Positions 1-5,664 of a stretch of DNA of 6,003 nt are shown piece after piece (position 1 is the first letter of the stretch; each line of letters opens with the position of its first letter). Position numbers and translations under genes: made by a program. Origin of the DNA: Gallionella sp. (GTDB lineage: Bacteria > Pseudomonadota > Gammaproteobacteria > Burkholderiales > Gallionellaceae); contig JANLID010000130.1 of the NCBI GenBank assembly GCA_024654105.1, forward strand, positions 1 to 6,003, written 5' to 3'. The notes below the pieces were generated by a model. The model ran no database searches. It was not told the DNA's origin and saw only the letters and a program-made list of their open reading frames with translations.

Positions 1-257
1 CCTACCTTCCTTGTGTATGCAGGCTCTTGGCCTCGGATACTCCACGGTATGGGCGAATAGGGCGGGAGGCCAATCTGCAAACAGGCTCCGGTTAAAAAAC
101 AGTCCTCAGGGTGGGACGGCCTTCCCGGTGAAGCGTAAAACTTTACTCAACCTCCTATGCAGCATTTCATTGAATTCGATCATACCAGGGTGCATTCCAT
201 GCACCCTACGATATTCCACTATTGATTGAGAACTAGAATAAGGGAGGGAGCGGCTCA
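1..257. other. Non-coding or degraded stretch at window start
   Basis: I recognise no gene here. One + strand frame is open from base 2 to a stop at 227-229 and encodes a basic, low-complexity-looking peptide (it includes the residues SPQGGTAFPVKRKT). It has no clear start signal or recognisable domain. It could be the tail of a protein starting outside the window, possibly a decayed transposase, but that is a guess. The last part holds a perfect short hairpin at 187-207 and the hairpin at 246-274, which fits a region between gene ends. No tRNA, rRNA or riboswitch fold was recognised by eye. Confidence 0.4.
187..207. repeat. REP-like perfect palindromic hairpin
   Basis: AGGGTGCAT (187-195) and ATGCACCCT (199-207) are perfect inverse complements around a 3-nt TCC loop, giving a 9-bp stem. 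The GGGTGC...GCACCC core resembles the short REP-type palindromes scattered between genes in many proteobacteria. With one copy visible, its repetitive nature is inferred, not shown. No T-run follows on either strand, so it is a poor intrinsic terminator. Confidence 0.55.
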
Positions 258-274
258 CTAAATAAACCGCTCCC
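246..274 (-). terminator. Hairpin overlapping the methyltransferase stop codon, probable - strand terminator
   Basis: GGGAGCGG (246-253) and CCGCTCCC (267-274) form a perfect 8-bp GC-rich stem with a 13-nt loop. Read on the - strand, the 5' arm is the last sense codons of the methyltransferase gene, its TAG stop (258-260) lies in the loop, and the 3' arm is just downstream. The tail reads CCCTTATTCTAG, which is only moderately T-rich, so termination may be weak or Rho-assisted. Confidence 0.45.
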
Positions 275-1088
275 GCAATTCTTCCAGATTCAACTCGCAC
301 AAAATCTGCTCCAGTCTTTGCTGCGCATTTTTTCTTGGCGCACCGCTGCGGCGCGAGATGATGAGTTCATTCTTCATTGAATGTTCCCAGCCGACCAGCT
401 CTGTCACCGTCACCTGATAGCCATGCGCTTCCAACTGCAAGCAGCGCAGTACGTTGGTGAGGTGGCTGCCGAATTCGCGGGTGTGGATCGGATGCCGCCA
501 GATTTCAGAGAGTGGTGTTTTGCCAAATGACTGATTCTTGTGCTTGTTCAACACCGCCGCGACTTCGGCCTGACAGCACGGTACCAGCACAATGAATTTA
601 GCCTGTTTGTGCAGCGCAAATTTGATCGCATCGTCGGTGGCTGTATTGCAGGCGTGCAACGCGGTGACGACATCGATTTGCTCGGGCAGTTGCGGCGAGT
701 GGATCGATTCTTCCACCGATAAATTCAAAAACGACATGCGTGTGAAGCCCAGACTTTCAGCCAGTTCGCGGGATTTGTCGACCAGCGCCTCACGAGTTTC
801 GATACCGTAAATATGCCCAGAAATATTTTCAGCCTCACGCGATTTCAGGAACAGGTCATAGAGGATGAAACCCAGGTAGGACTTGCCCGCGCCGTGATCC
901 GCCAGCGTCAGATTTTGCCTGGCGGCGAGCACTTCATCCAGCAACGGTTCGATGAAATGATACAAATGATAAACCTGCTTCAGTTTGCGACGGCTGTCCT
1001 GGTTGAGCTTGCCGTCACGCGTCAGGATGTGGAGTTCTTTAAGCAGATCGACAGACTGGCCGGGTTTTATTTCTGGAATGGAATTCAT
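258..1088 (-). CDS. Class I SAM-dependent methyltransferase (Methyltransf_32-like)
   Basis: This 276-residue cytosolic protein has a Rossmann-type methyltransferase core. Motif I is ADHGAGKSYLGF (about residues 63-74, the SAM-binding glycine loop). The acidic strand-2 position is in IYGIET (93-98). A motif-IV-like segment DVVTALHACNTATDDAI (139-155) is followed by VPCCQ (169-173). The HAC-TATD plus PCC combination is typical of a conserved family distantly related to eukaryotic METTL25/GSTCD-type proteins, whose bacterial substrate is unknown to me. The frame stays open upstream to 1289, but that extension is low-complexity, runs antiparallel-free through the SemiSWEET gene in another frame, and lacks family features, so the ATG at 1086-1088 is preferred. 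It starts 14 nt after the SemiSWEET stop, which suggests translation from one mRNA. The ribosome binding site is weak (AAAGCGAAA region). The acceptor, whether protein, RNA or small molecule, cannot be told from sequence. Confidence 0.87.
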   Translation of the reverse strand: MNSIPEIKPGQSVDLLKELHILTRDGKLNQDSRRKLKQVYHLYHFIEPLLDEVLAARQNLTLADHGAGKSYLGFILYDLFLKSREAENISGHIYGIETREALVDKSRELAESLGFTRMSFLNLSVEESIHSPQLPEQIDVVTALHACNTATDDAIKFALHKQAKFIVLVPCCQAEVAAVLNKHKNQSFGKTPLSEIWRHPIHTREFGSHLTNVLRCLQLEAHGYQVTVTELVGWEHSMKNELIISRRSGAPRKNAQQRLEQILCELNLEELRERFI

Positions 1089-1102
1089 GGTGTCATTTCG
1101 CT

Positions 1103-1357
1103 TTAGCCGAATTTTATTTTCATCACCAGCACCGCGCCCGCCAACAACAGCGTGATGCAATTGGCGATGATGATAGGCCATGATGCAAGCAGGATGCCGT
1201 AGCTTAGCCATAATGCAACGCCAAGCGTGAACAGGGCGTACATGCCCAATGAGATGTCTGCGGTGTGTTTGGTGTGCCATACTTTCCACGCTTGCGGGAT
1301 AAAGGCTGTTGTCGTAAGCGTGGCAGCGACGCTGCCTATCCAGTCGATTGTATTCAT
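1103..1357 (-). CDS. SemiSWEET family transporter (PQ-loop / MtN3 repeat)
   Basis: This is an 84-residue inner-membrane protein with three predicted helices (about residues 5-24, 38-57 and 60-79), the single triple-helix bundle of bacterial SemiSWEETs, which dimerise to make a sugar-uniport pathway. Diagnostic features are the PQ pair in helix 1 (FIPQAWKVW, 19-27), the TKHTADISLGM loop (29-39), the LGVALWLSYG stretch in helix 2 (45-54) and an Asn in helix 3 (IIIANCITL, 62-70) at the position that lines the substrate pocket in this family. Length matches the usual 85-95 residues. A second ATG in the same frame at 1382-1384 would add nine residues (MIKTPKIKA) with no family similarity; neither start has a strong Shine-Dalgarno, so I prefer MNTIDWIG but cannot exclude the longer form. 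It precedes the methyltransferase gene and probably shares its transcript. The sugar substrate is not predictable. Confidence 0.85.
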   Translation of the reverse strand: MNTIDWIGSVAATLTTTAFIPQAWKVWHTKHTADISLGMYALFTLGVALWLSYGILLASWPIIIANCITLLLAGAVLVMKIKFG

Positions 1358-1384
1358 GGCTTTTATCTTTGGTGTTTTTATCAT

Positions 1385-1567
1385 GCAGCCATGGCTAGCG
1401 TATATTTTGCTGCGAATAATAACGTGTTTCGCCGGTATCGACCTTGCATTTGCACAAGGGTTTATTCATACTGCCGATGGTTTAGGAATGAATGCATTGA
1501 TCCAATCAGCACTGGCAAACACCTGAGCAAATGGCTTTCCTTCTTTTGATAAAAATTGGAATAAAAA
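1385..1567. promoter_or_regulatory. Divergent intergenic region between SemiSWEET and barrel gene
   Basis: This stretch must hold the start signals for both the - strand unit and the + strand barrel gene. It is AT-rich, especially at 1545-1567. I see a 5-bp dyad CCTTG (1442-1446) / CAAGG (1455-1459) with an 8-nt spacer, and a short palindrome AATGCATT (1491-1498), either of which could be an operator. No -35/-10 pair close to consensus stands out on either strand. A + strand frame from 1384 to 1526 stays open (47 codons) but has no ribosome binding site or recognisable domain. Confidence 0.35.
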
Positions 1568-2317
1568 ATGTATAAATTCAAATTGAGCTTGTTAGCGCTG
1601 GCAATGGCCATAAATACAGAAGCAGTGGCTGCATCTGCCGATGAAATTCAAGTCTACGATGAGGCCATCAATAAGATAGGCGAGCTTAATGTTGATATTC
1701 ACATGAACTATATCGGTTCCGGCATCAACACTCCCGACTACGACGGGGAGATGCCGGCGCACCACAGTTTCAGGATAACACCGGAATTTGCCTATGGATT
1801 CACTAACAACCTGGAAGGCGGACTTTATGTCCCTGTTCTTCGGGGCGGCGACGGTAATTGGTATTCTGAATTGGTAAGACCGCGCCTGAAATATATCGGC
1901 GACAACCGGGGACATGGATTTTATTGGGGCATTAATTTTGAACTGGGTCCCTGCACAATACGTACCTGTGAACAACGCTGGAATCTGGAGACTCGCCCTA
2001 TTCTTGGATACAAAACCGATGATTGGAATCTTACCGTAAATCCAATTGTAGGTTTGGCATTGTCTGGCAATTCCCATATACCTGGTTTTTCTCCAGCATT
2101 CAGAATTAGCCGCAGGGCAACAGACAAAACATGGCTTAACATTGAACACTATTCTGACTTCGGGAACACGAACCAGATGCGCAGTATAAGCCAGGAAACT
2201 TATCTGACAGCAGATACGGAAGTTCTTGGGCATGACATCAATATCGGCGTTGGTCATGGCTGGACGGGGGAATCCAATAAGTGGACAATAAAAACAATTT
2301 TTAACATACCCTTATAG
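1568..2317 (+). CDS. Putative outer-membrane beta-barrel protein, function unknown
   Basis: A 249-residue exported protein. Residues 1-24 form a Sec signal peptide (basic MYKFK, hydrophobic LSLLALAMAI, cleavage likely after ASA at 22-24). The mature part starts DEIQVYDEAINKIGELNVDIHMNY and then shows alternating polar/hydrophobic strands separated by Gly/Asn/Asp turns (for example EFAYGFTNNLEGGLYVPVL, 73-91), as in small outer-membrane barrels. Two cysteines (129 and 134, PCTIRTC) could form a small disulfide loop. I recognise the general type (conserved proteins starting DEIQVY found near metal-resistance genes in betaproteobacteria) but not a named gene. The start is fixed on the 5' side: an in-frame TAA lies at 1562-1564. 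GGA at 1558-1560 is a weak ribosome binding site. It is same-strand and 21 nt before czcI, with no terminator between, so linkage to metal efflux is plausible. Its composition is clearly more AT-rich than czcCBA. Confidence 0.72.
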   Translation: MYKFKLSLLALAMAINTEAVAASADEIQVYDEAINKIGELNVDIHMNYIGSGINTPDYDGEMPAHHSFRITPEFAYGFTNNLEGGLYVPVLRGGDGNWYSELVRPRLKYIGDNRGHGFYWGINFELGPCTIRTCEQRWNLETRPILGYKTDDWNLTVNPIVGLALSGNSHIPGFSPAFRISRRATDKTWLNIEHYSDFGNTNQMRSISQETYLTADTEVLGHDINIGVGHGWTGESNKWTIKTIFNIPL

Positions 2318-2330
2318 GCTCAGGTATACT
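2301..2330 (+). promoter_or_regulatory. Candidate promoter for the czc operon, overlapping the barrel gene end
   Basis: TTAACA (2301-2306) and TATACT (2325-2330) each differ from the sigma-70 consensus by one base, with an 18-nt spacer. The -35 lies inside the last codons of the barrel gene. A short dyad ATACC (2306-2310) / GGTAT (2323-2327) sits between the two boxes and could be bound by a regulator, but five base pairs is weak. Transcription would start near 2337, only about 2 nt before the czcI ATG. Found by eye; no regulator gene is in the window. Confidence 0.4.
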
Positions 2331-2338
2331 CCGCCATC

Positions 2339-2713
2339 ATGCGCACGTGTTTCTCTTTTCTTCTTGCCATCATGCTCTCGCTGAACGCCGCTTACGCGGC
2401 GGTGGTGGGGGTCTGCGATGCGCTGGAACACACTTCGAGCCATGCCGCCCATTTCGGACACCACAGCCACGAGCACAGCGATGAACATGCCCACGATGAA
2501 CCAGCAGTCGATACTGTTGGGGCGAGTAACGTGCCTGCCGTCGATCACCACCACCATACCCATGTGCATCCGAACTTTACCTACCTCCTGCCGGACGGCA
2601 TTGGTGTGACGCCGCTGGCGGGGCGCAGCCTCCCGGCTGCAGACACGGCCAGCGCCTTCGTCTCGGCACCGCAAGTCCTCCTCGATCGTCCGCCCAGGGC
2701 AACTCTCGCCTGA
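2339..2713 (+). CDS. czcI: CzcI-like His-rich periplasmic protein
   Basis: A 124-residue secreted protein. Residues 1-20 are a signal peptide (MRTCFSFLLAIMLSLNAAYA, cleavage before AVVGVC). The mature part has 15 histidines in two clusters: residues 31-52 (with HFGHHSHEH at 38-46) and 70-77 (four His in a row, then THVH), plus Asp/Glu and one Cys (26), a plausible Zn/Co/Cd-binding surface. The C-terminal LDRPPR (115-120) is a pattern common in CzcI proteins, which are coded upstream of czcCBA in Cupriavidus-type operons and are thought to affect operon regulation or periplasmic metal handling. Position just before czcC supports the name. The start is bounded: an in-frame TAG (2315-2317, the barrel gene stop) lies eight codons upstream and no other start codon intervenes. 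There is no Shine-Dalgarno at usual distance. The exact role is uncertain; the His-rich sequence alone would also fit an unrelated metal chaperone. Confidence 0.75.
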   Translation: MRTCFSFLLAIMLSLNAAYAAVVGVCDALEHTSSHAAHFGHHSHEHSDEHAHDEPAVDTVGASNVPAVDHHHHTHVHPNFTYLLPDGIGVTPLAGRSLPAADTASAFVSAPQVLLDRPPRATLA

Positions 2714-2810
2714 GTCGGCGGGACGGATACCACTACTCAAATCAGCACGCGCTTTTTAACCTGCGCGGTTCCGTTTCGCCGGATTCATCCTTTCATTTCT
2801 GGAGAATTCG
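2714..2810 (+). other. czcI-czcC intergenic leader with czcC ribosome binding site
   Basis: A 97-nt gap, the largest inside the operon. It carries GGAG at 2801-2804, a good ribosome binding site 6 nt before the czcC ATG. A small dyad CGCGC (2748-2752) / GCGCG (2763-2767) with a 10-nt loop could form a weak hairpin, but no T-run follows, so I do not call it a terminator or attenuator. No promoter close to consensus was seen. Confidence 0.5.
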
Positions 2811-4127
2811 ATGCGAAGACGTCTATTGTCGCTTGGGTTGGCGGCGCTGTTTTTCAACCCATCTTTTGCACAAACTATCGATACCGGACGCGGTGACGTT
2901 TACGAGAGCAGCAATATTCTTGCCCCGCGCGCCACCGAACCGGTTGCCCCGCTCACCCTGAAGGCGGCACTGGAACTGGCGCTGGGTGCCAACCCGGATC
3001 TATCGGCCGCCGGGCGCGAGCTGGATGCGCTCGATGCGACGATCAGCCAGGCGCAAGCGCGCCCGAACCCGGAGATTTCGGCGCTCATGGAGGACACGCG
3101 CCGGGCGACGCGGAGCACGACGCTGCAGTTGAATCAGCCGGTCGAGCTTGGCGGCAAGCGCGGGGCCAGAATCGAAGCAGCCGAGCGGAGCCGCGATGCC
3201 GCCTCGGCGGAACTGGACGCCAGGCGCGCCGAGATTCGTGCTGCGGTGATGGTGGCATTCTTTGATGTGCTGGTTGCGCAGGAACATCTGCGGCTTGCCC
3301 AGGCGTCGGTCGAACTCGCACAGCGTGCGACCGGGGCCGCCTCGCGGCGGGTCACGGCCGGCAAGGTGTCGCCGGTCGAAGAGACCAAGGCGCGCGTGGC
3401 CGAAGCCAATGTGCGTGTTGAATCGATGCTGGCCGTCAGTGAACTGGCGACTGCACGCAAGCGCCTTGCAGGCACCTGGGGCAACCCGGCGCCCCGTTTC
3501 GAGCGCGCCGATGGTAACCTGGAAGCACTGCCGCCGCTACCCGCTCTGGCCGACTTGAACAGCCGTCTCGCCAGCTCGCCCAACCTGCTGCGTGCCGGGA
3601 TCGAGGTCGATCGCCGGCTGGCGCTGGCGGAGGTTGAGCGCAGCCGAAGCGTTCCGGACATGACTGTCAGCCTGGGTGCCAGACGCAATGAAGAACTGGG
3701 CCTCAATCAGGCGATTCTCGGCGTTTCGATTCCAATCCCTATCTTCGATCGCAATCAAGGCAACCTGCTTGAAGCGCTGCGCCGGACCGATAAGGCGCGG
3801 GACGAACTGTCCGCCACCGGCATCCGCCTGTCCAATGAGCTGGCGCAAGCGCACGGACGCCTGAATGCGGCGCGCCAGGAGGTGGAGTTGCTACAGCGGG
3901 ATATTCTGCCGGGTGCGCAAAGCGCCTACGATGCTGCGACCAAGGGCTTCGAACTCGGCAAATTCAGTTTCCTCGAAGTGCTGGATGCCCAGCGCACTTC
4001 GTTCCAGGCTCAATCCCAATACCTGCGCGCACTGGCCGAGGCGCATCGGTCTGCTGCCGGGATCGAACGCATTCTCGGCGAAACATCGCCCAATTTGACC
4101 TTGGCGCCAGCCGCCACCAAGCCATAG
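2811..4127 (+). CDS. czcC: CzcC, outer-membrane channel of heavy-metal efflux pump (OEP/TolC superfamily)
   Basis: A 438-residue outer-membrane efflux protein that forms the trimeric exit duct of the CzcCBA complex. Signal peptide at 1-20 (MRRRLLSLGL, cleavage after SFA before QTID). There is no lipobox cysteine, so it is not lipid-anchored in the way CusC/OprM are. Two OEP repeats follow: about residues 50-225 and 255-422, each with long helical, Ala/Glu/Arg-rich coiled-coil stretches. Family marks include ARPNPEIS (83-90), QPVELGGKR (109-117), VSIPIPIFDRNQG (305-317) and GKFSFLEVLDAQRT (383-396). Length fits the 410-450 usual for CzcC. Ribosome binding site GGAG, 6 nt spacing. Its stop overlaps the czcB ribosome binding site, so the two are translated together. 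GC is high (43 of 60 in 3001-3060). CnrC or NccC (Co/Ni type) is the main alternative name. Confidence 0.92.
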   Translation: MRRRLLSLGLAALFFNPSFAQTIDTGRGDVYESSNILAPRATEPVAPLTLKAALELALGANPDLSAAGRELDALDATISQAQARPNPEISALMEDTRRATRSTTLQLNQPVELGGKRGARIEAAERSRDAASAELDARRAEIRAAVMVAFFDVLVAQEHLRLAQASVELAQRATGAASRRVTAGKVSPVEETKARVAEANVRVESMLAVSELATARKRLAGTWGNPAPRFERADGNLEALPPLPALADLNSRLASSPNLLRAGIEVDRRLALAEVERSRSVPDMTVSLGARRNEELGLNQAILGVSIPIPIFDRNQGNLLEALRRTDKARDELSATGIRLSNELAQAHGRLNAARQEVELLQRDILPGAQSAYDAATKGFELGKFSFLEVLDAQRTSFQAQSQYLRALAEAHRSAAGIERILGETSPNLTLAPAATKP

Positions 4128-4130
4128 GAG
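4126..4130 (+). promoter_or_regulatory. czcB ribosome binding site overlapping the czcC stop
   Basis: AGGAG begins inside the czcC TAG (4125-4127) and sits 6 nt before the czcB ATG, an arrangement that supports translational coupling and fixes the czcB start. Confidence 0.8.
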
Positions 4131-4136
4131 CACAAC

Positions 4137-5651
4137 ATGAAATTCAATCCGAACAAGAAGCAAACTTTTTCCGTTGCCCTCGTCCTGTCGGTTGGCGTTG
4201 TGCTCGCCTGGCTGATACTCGGCACGAACAAGCCGCAGCCGGAGGGCGAAGGAGAAACGCATGGCAGCAACACAGGAACGACCAGCCAAAACGACGCGAT
4301 GGGCGCACCGCAGAAAGGCCCGCACGGCGGAAAGCTGTTCACGCAGGATGGCTACGGAGTTGAAGTCGCCATCTTCGAGCAAGGCGTGGAGCCGGAGTTT
4401 CGCGTTTACACCTACCAGGGCGGCAAGCCGCTCGACCCTGCGGCAAGCCAGGTCAGCATCACGCTTGACCGCCTCGGTCGCACACCGCAGGCGTTCACGT
4501 TCGTGAAGGAAAAGGACTACCTCAAAGGTGACGCGGTGGTCGAAGAGCCGCATTCGTTCAAGGTGGCGATCGTCGCGCAATACGGCAATAAGCCTTATCG
4601 TTTCACCTACGAGCAGGTTGAGGCACGGGTGAGCATGGCCGATCAGCAGGCCAGGCAGAACGGTATAGAGTTGCTGACCGCCGGACCGGCGCGCATCAAG
4701 AGCGCCTTGCAGTTGATCGGTGAAATCCGCCTCAACGAGGATCGTTTGGTGCATGTCGTGCCGCGCTTGGCCGGCGTCGTCGAATCGTCGGCCACCAACG
4801 CCGGCGACCGGGTGCGCAAGGGACAGGTGCTCGCGGTGATTTCCAGCCAGGCGCTCGCCGATCAACGCAGCGAGTTGCTGGCCGCGCAAAAGCGCCTGGT
4901 GCTGGCGAGCACAACCTTTGAGCGTGAGAAAAAGCTTTGGGAAGACAAGATATCCGCCGAACAGGATTACCTGCAAGCGCGCAACGCCATGCAGGAAGCG
5001 GAGATTGCCCTACAGAGCGCGCAGCAGAAGCTTGCCTCGCTCGGCGGCGGTCTGACAGCCGGCGGCAACCTCACCCGCTATGAGATTCGCGCGCCCATCG
5101 ACGGCATAGTCGTCGAGAAGCACCTCTCCCTGGGCGAGGCGGTCAAGGAAGACGCCAATATCTTCATGATCGCCGATCTGTCCACGGTGTGGGCGGAGAT
5201 GACCATCTACGCCAAAGACCTGAACACCGTGAAGATCGGCCAGAAGGCCACCGTCAAGGCGGCCGCGTTCGAATTCCAAAGCAGCGGCGTCGTGTCCTAT
5301 GTCGGCGCGCTGGTTGGCGAGCAAACCCGGACGGCGAAAGCGCGCGTCGTGCTGCCCAACCCGAAAAGCGTCTGGCGCCCAGGTCTGCCGGTCAACATCG
5401 AGCTGGTGGCCGGCGAGATCGAAGTGCCGGTGGCGGTCTCTGCGGAGGCGATCCAGACCGTGCGCGACTGGACGGCCGTGTTCGGCCGCTACGGCGAGCA
5501 CTTCGAAGCGCGACCGGTGGAGCTGGGGCGCAGCGACGGCAAATTCACCGAAGTCATCAAGGGACTCAACGCGGGCGAGCAGTACGCCGCGAAGAACAGC
5601 TTCCTGATCAAGGCCGATCTGGGTAAATCCGGCGCCAGCCACGACCATTAA
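4137..5651 (+). CDS. czcB: CzcB, periplasmic adaptor (membrane fusion protein) of heavy-metal efflux pump
   Basis: A 504-residue adaptor that joins the CzcA pump to the CzcC duct and may hand metal to the pump. One N-terminal membrane anchor (about residues 11-29, SVALVLSVGVVLAWLIL). An extra N-terminal domain follows, with the conserved KGPHGGKLF (60-68), typical of CzcB-type heavy-metal adaptors and absent from drug-efflux adaptors; it runs to about residue 165. Then a beta-barrel/lipoyl half (VVPRLAGVVESSATNAGDRVRKGQ region, about 195-237), an alpha-hairpin coiled coil (238-302), the second lipoyl half (IRAPIDGIVVEKHLSLGEAV, 317-336), a beta-barrel (about 345-425) and a membrane-proximal domain. 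The C-terminus SHDH is a His/Asp tail that could bind metal. Full length for the family. It lies 9 nt after czcC and 13 nt before czcA. CnrB/NccB are related alternatives. Confidence 0.92.
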   Translation: MKFNPNKKQTFSVALVLSVGVVLAWLILGTNKPQPEGEGETHGSNTGTTSQNDAMGAPQKGPHGGKLFTQDGYGVEVAIFEQGVEPEFRVYTYQGGKPLDPAASQVSITLDRLGRTPQAFTFVKEKDYLKGDAVVEEPHSFKVAIVAQYGNKPYRFTYEQVEARVSMADQQARQNGIELLTAGPARIKSALQLIGEIRLNEDRLVHVVPRLAGVVESSATNAGDRVRKGQVLAVISSQALADQRSELLAAQKRLVLASTTFEREKKLWEDKISAEQDYLQARNAMQEAEIALQSAQQKLASLGGGLTAGGNLTRYEIRAPIDGIVVEKHLSLGEAVKEDANIFMIADLSTVWAEMTIYAKDLNTVKIGQKATVKAAAFEFQSSGVVSYVGALVGEQTRTAKARVVLPNPKSVWRPGLPVNIELVAGEIEVPVAVSAEAIQTVRDWTAVFGRYGEHFEARPVELGRSDGKFTEVIKGLNAGEQYAAKNSFLIKADLGKSGASHDH

Positions 5652-5664
5652 AAAAGGCTACATC

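Noticed and set aside
1..240. Structured RNA or riboswitch in the left flank
   Set aside because: I compared it by eye with RNase P, tmRNA, 6S and cobalamin-riboswitch core motifs and found no match.
1089..1289. N-terminal extension of the methyltransferase to the upstream ATG
   Set aside because: It would overlap almost the whole SemiSWEET gene in another frame and adds His/Arg-rich residues with no family similarity.
1384..1526. Small + strand frame starting MQPWLAYILLRIITCF
   Set aside because: It has a hydrophobic start but no ribosome binding site and no known family; its ATG overlaps the alternative SemiSWEET start on the other strand.
1592..2257. - strand open frame (221 codons) opposite the barrel gene
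   Set aside because: No domain and an implausible composition rich in scattered Cys; the + strand frame has a signal peptide and barrel-like pattern.
2748..2767. Hairpin between czcI and czcC as an attenuator or terminator
   Set aside because: Only a 5-bp stem with a 10-nt loop and no T-run after it.
3891..4976. Long - strand open frame (361 codons) opposite czcC and czcB
   Set aside because: It lies antisense to two well-supported genes, has no recognisable domain, and long antisense frames are expected in high-GC coding DNA.
5010..5648. - strand open frame (212 codons) opposite czcB
   Set aside because: Shadow of a clear CzcB coding sequence; no domain of its own.
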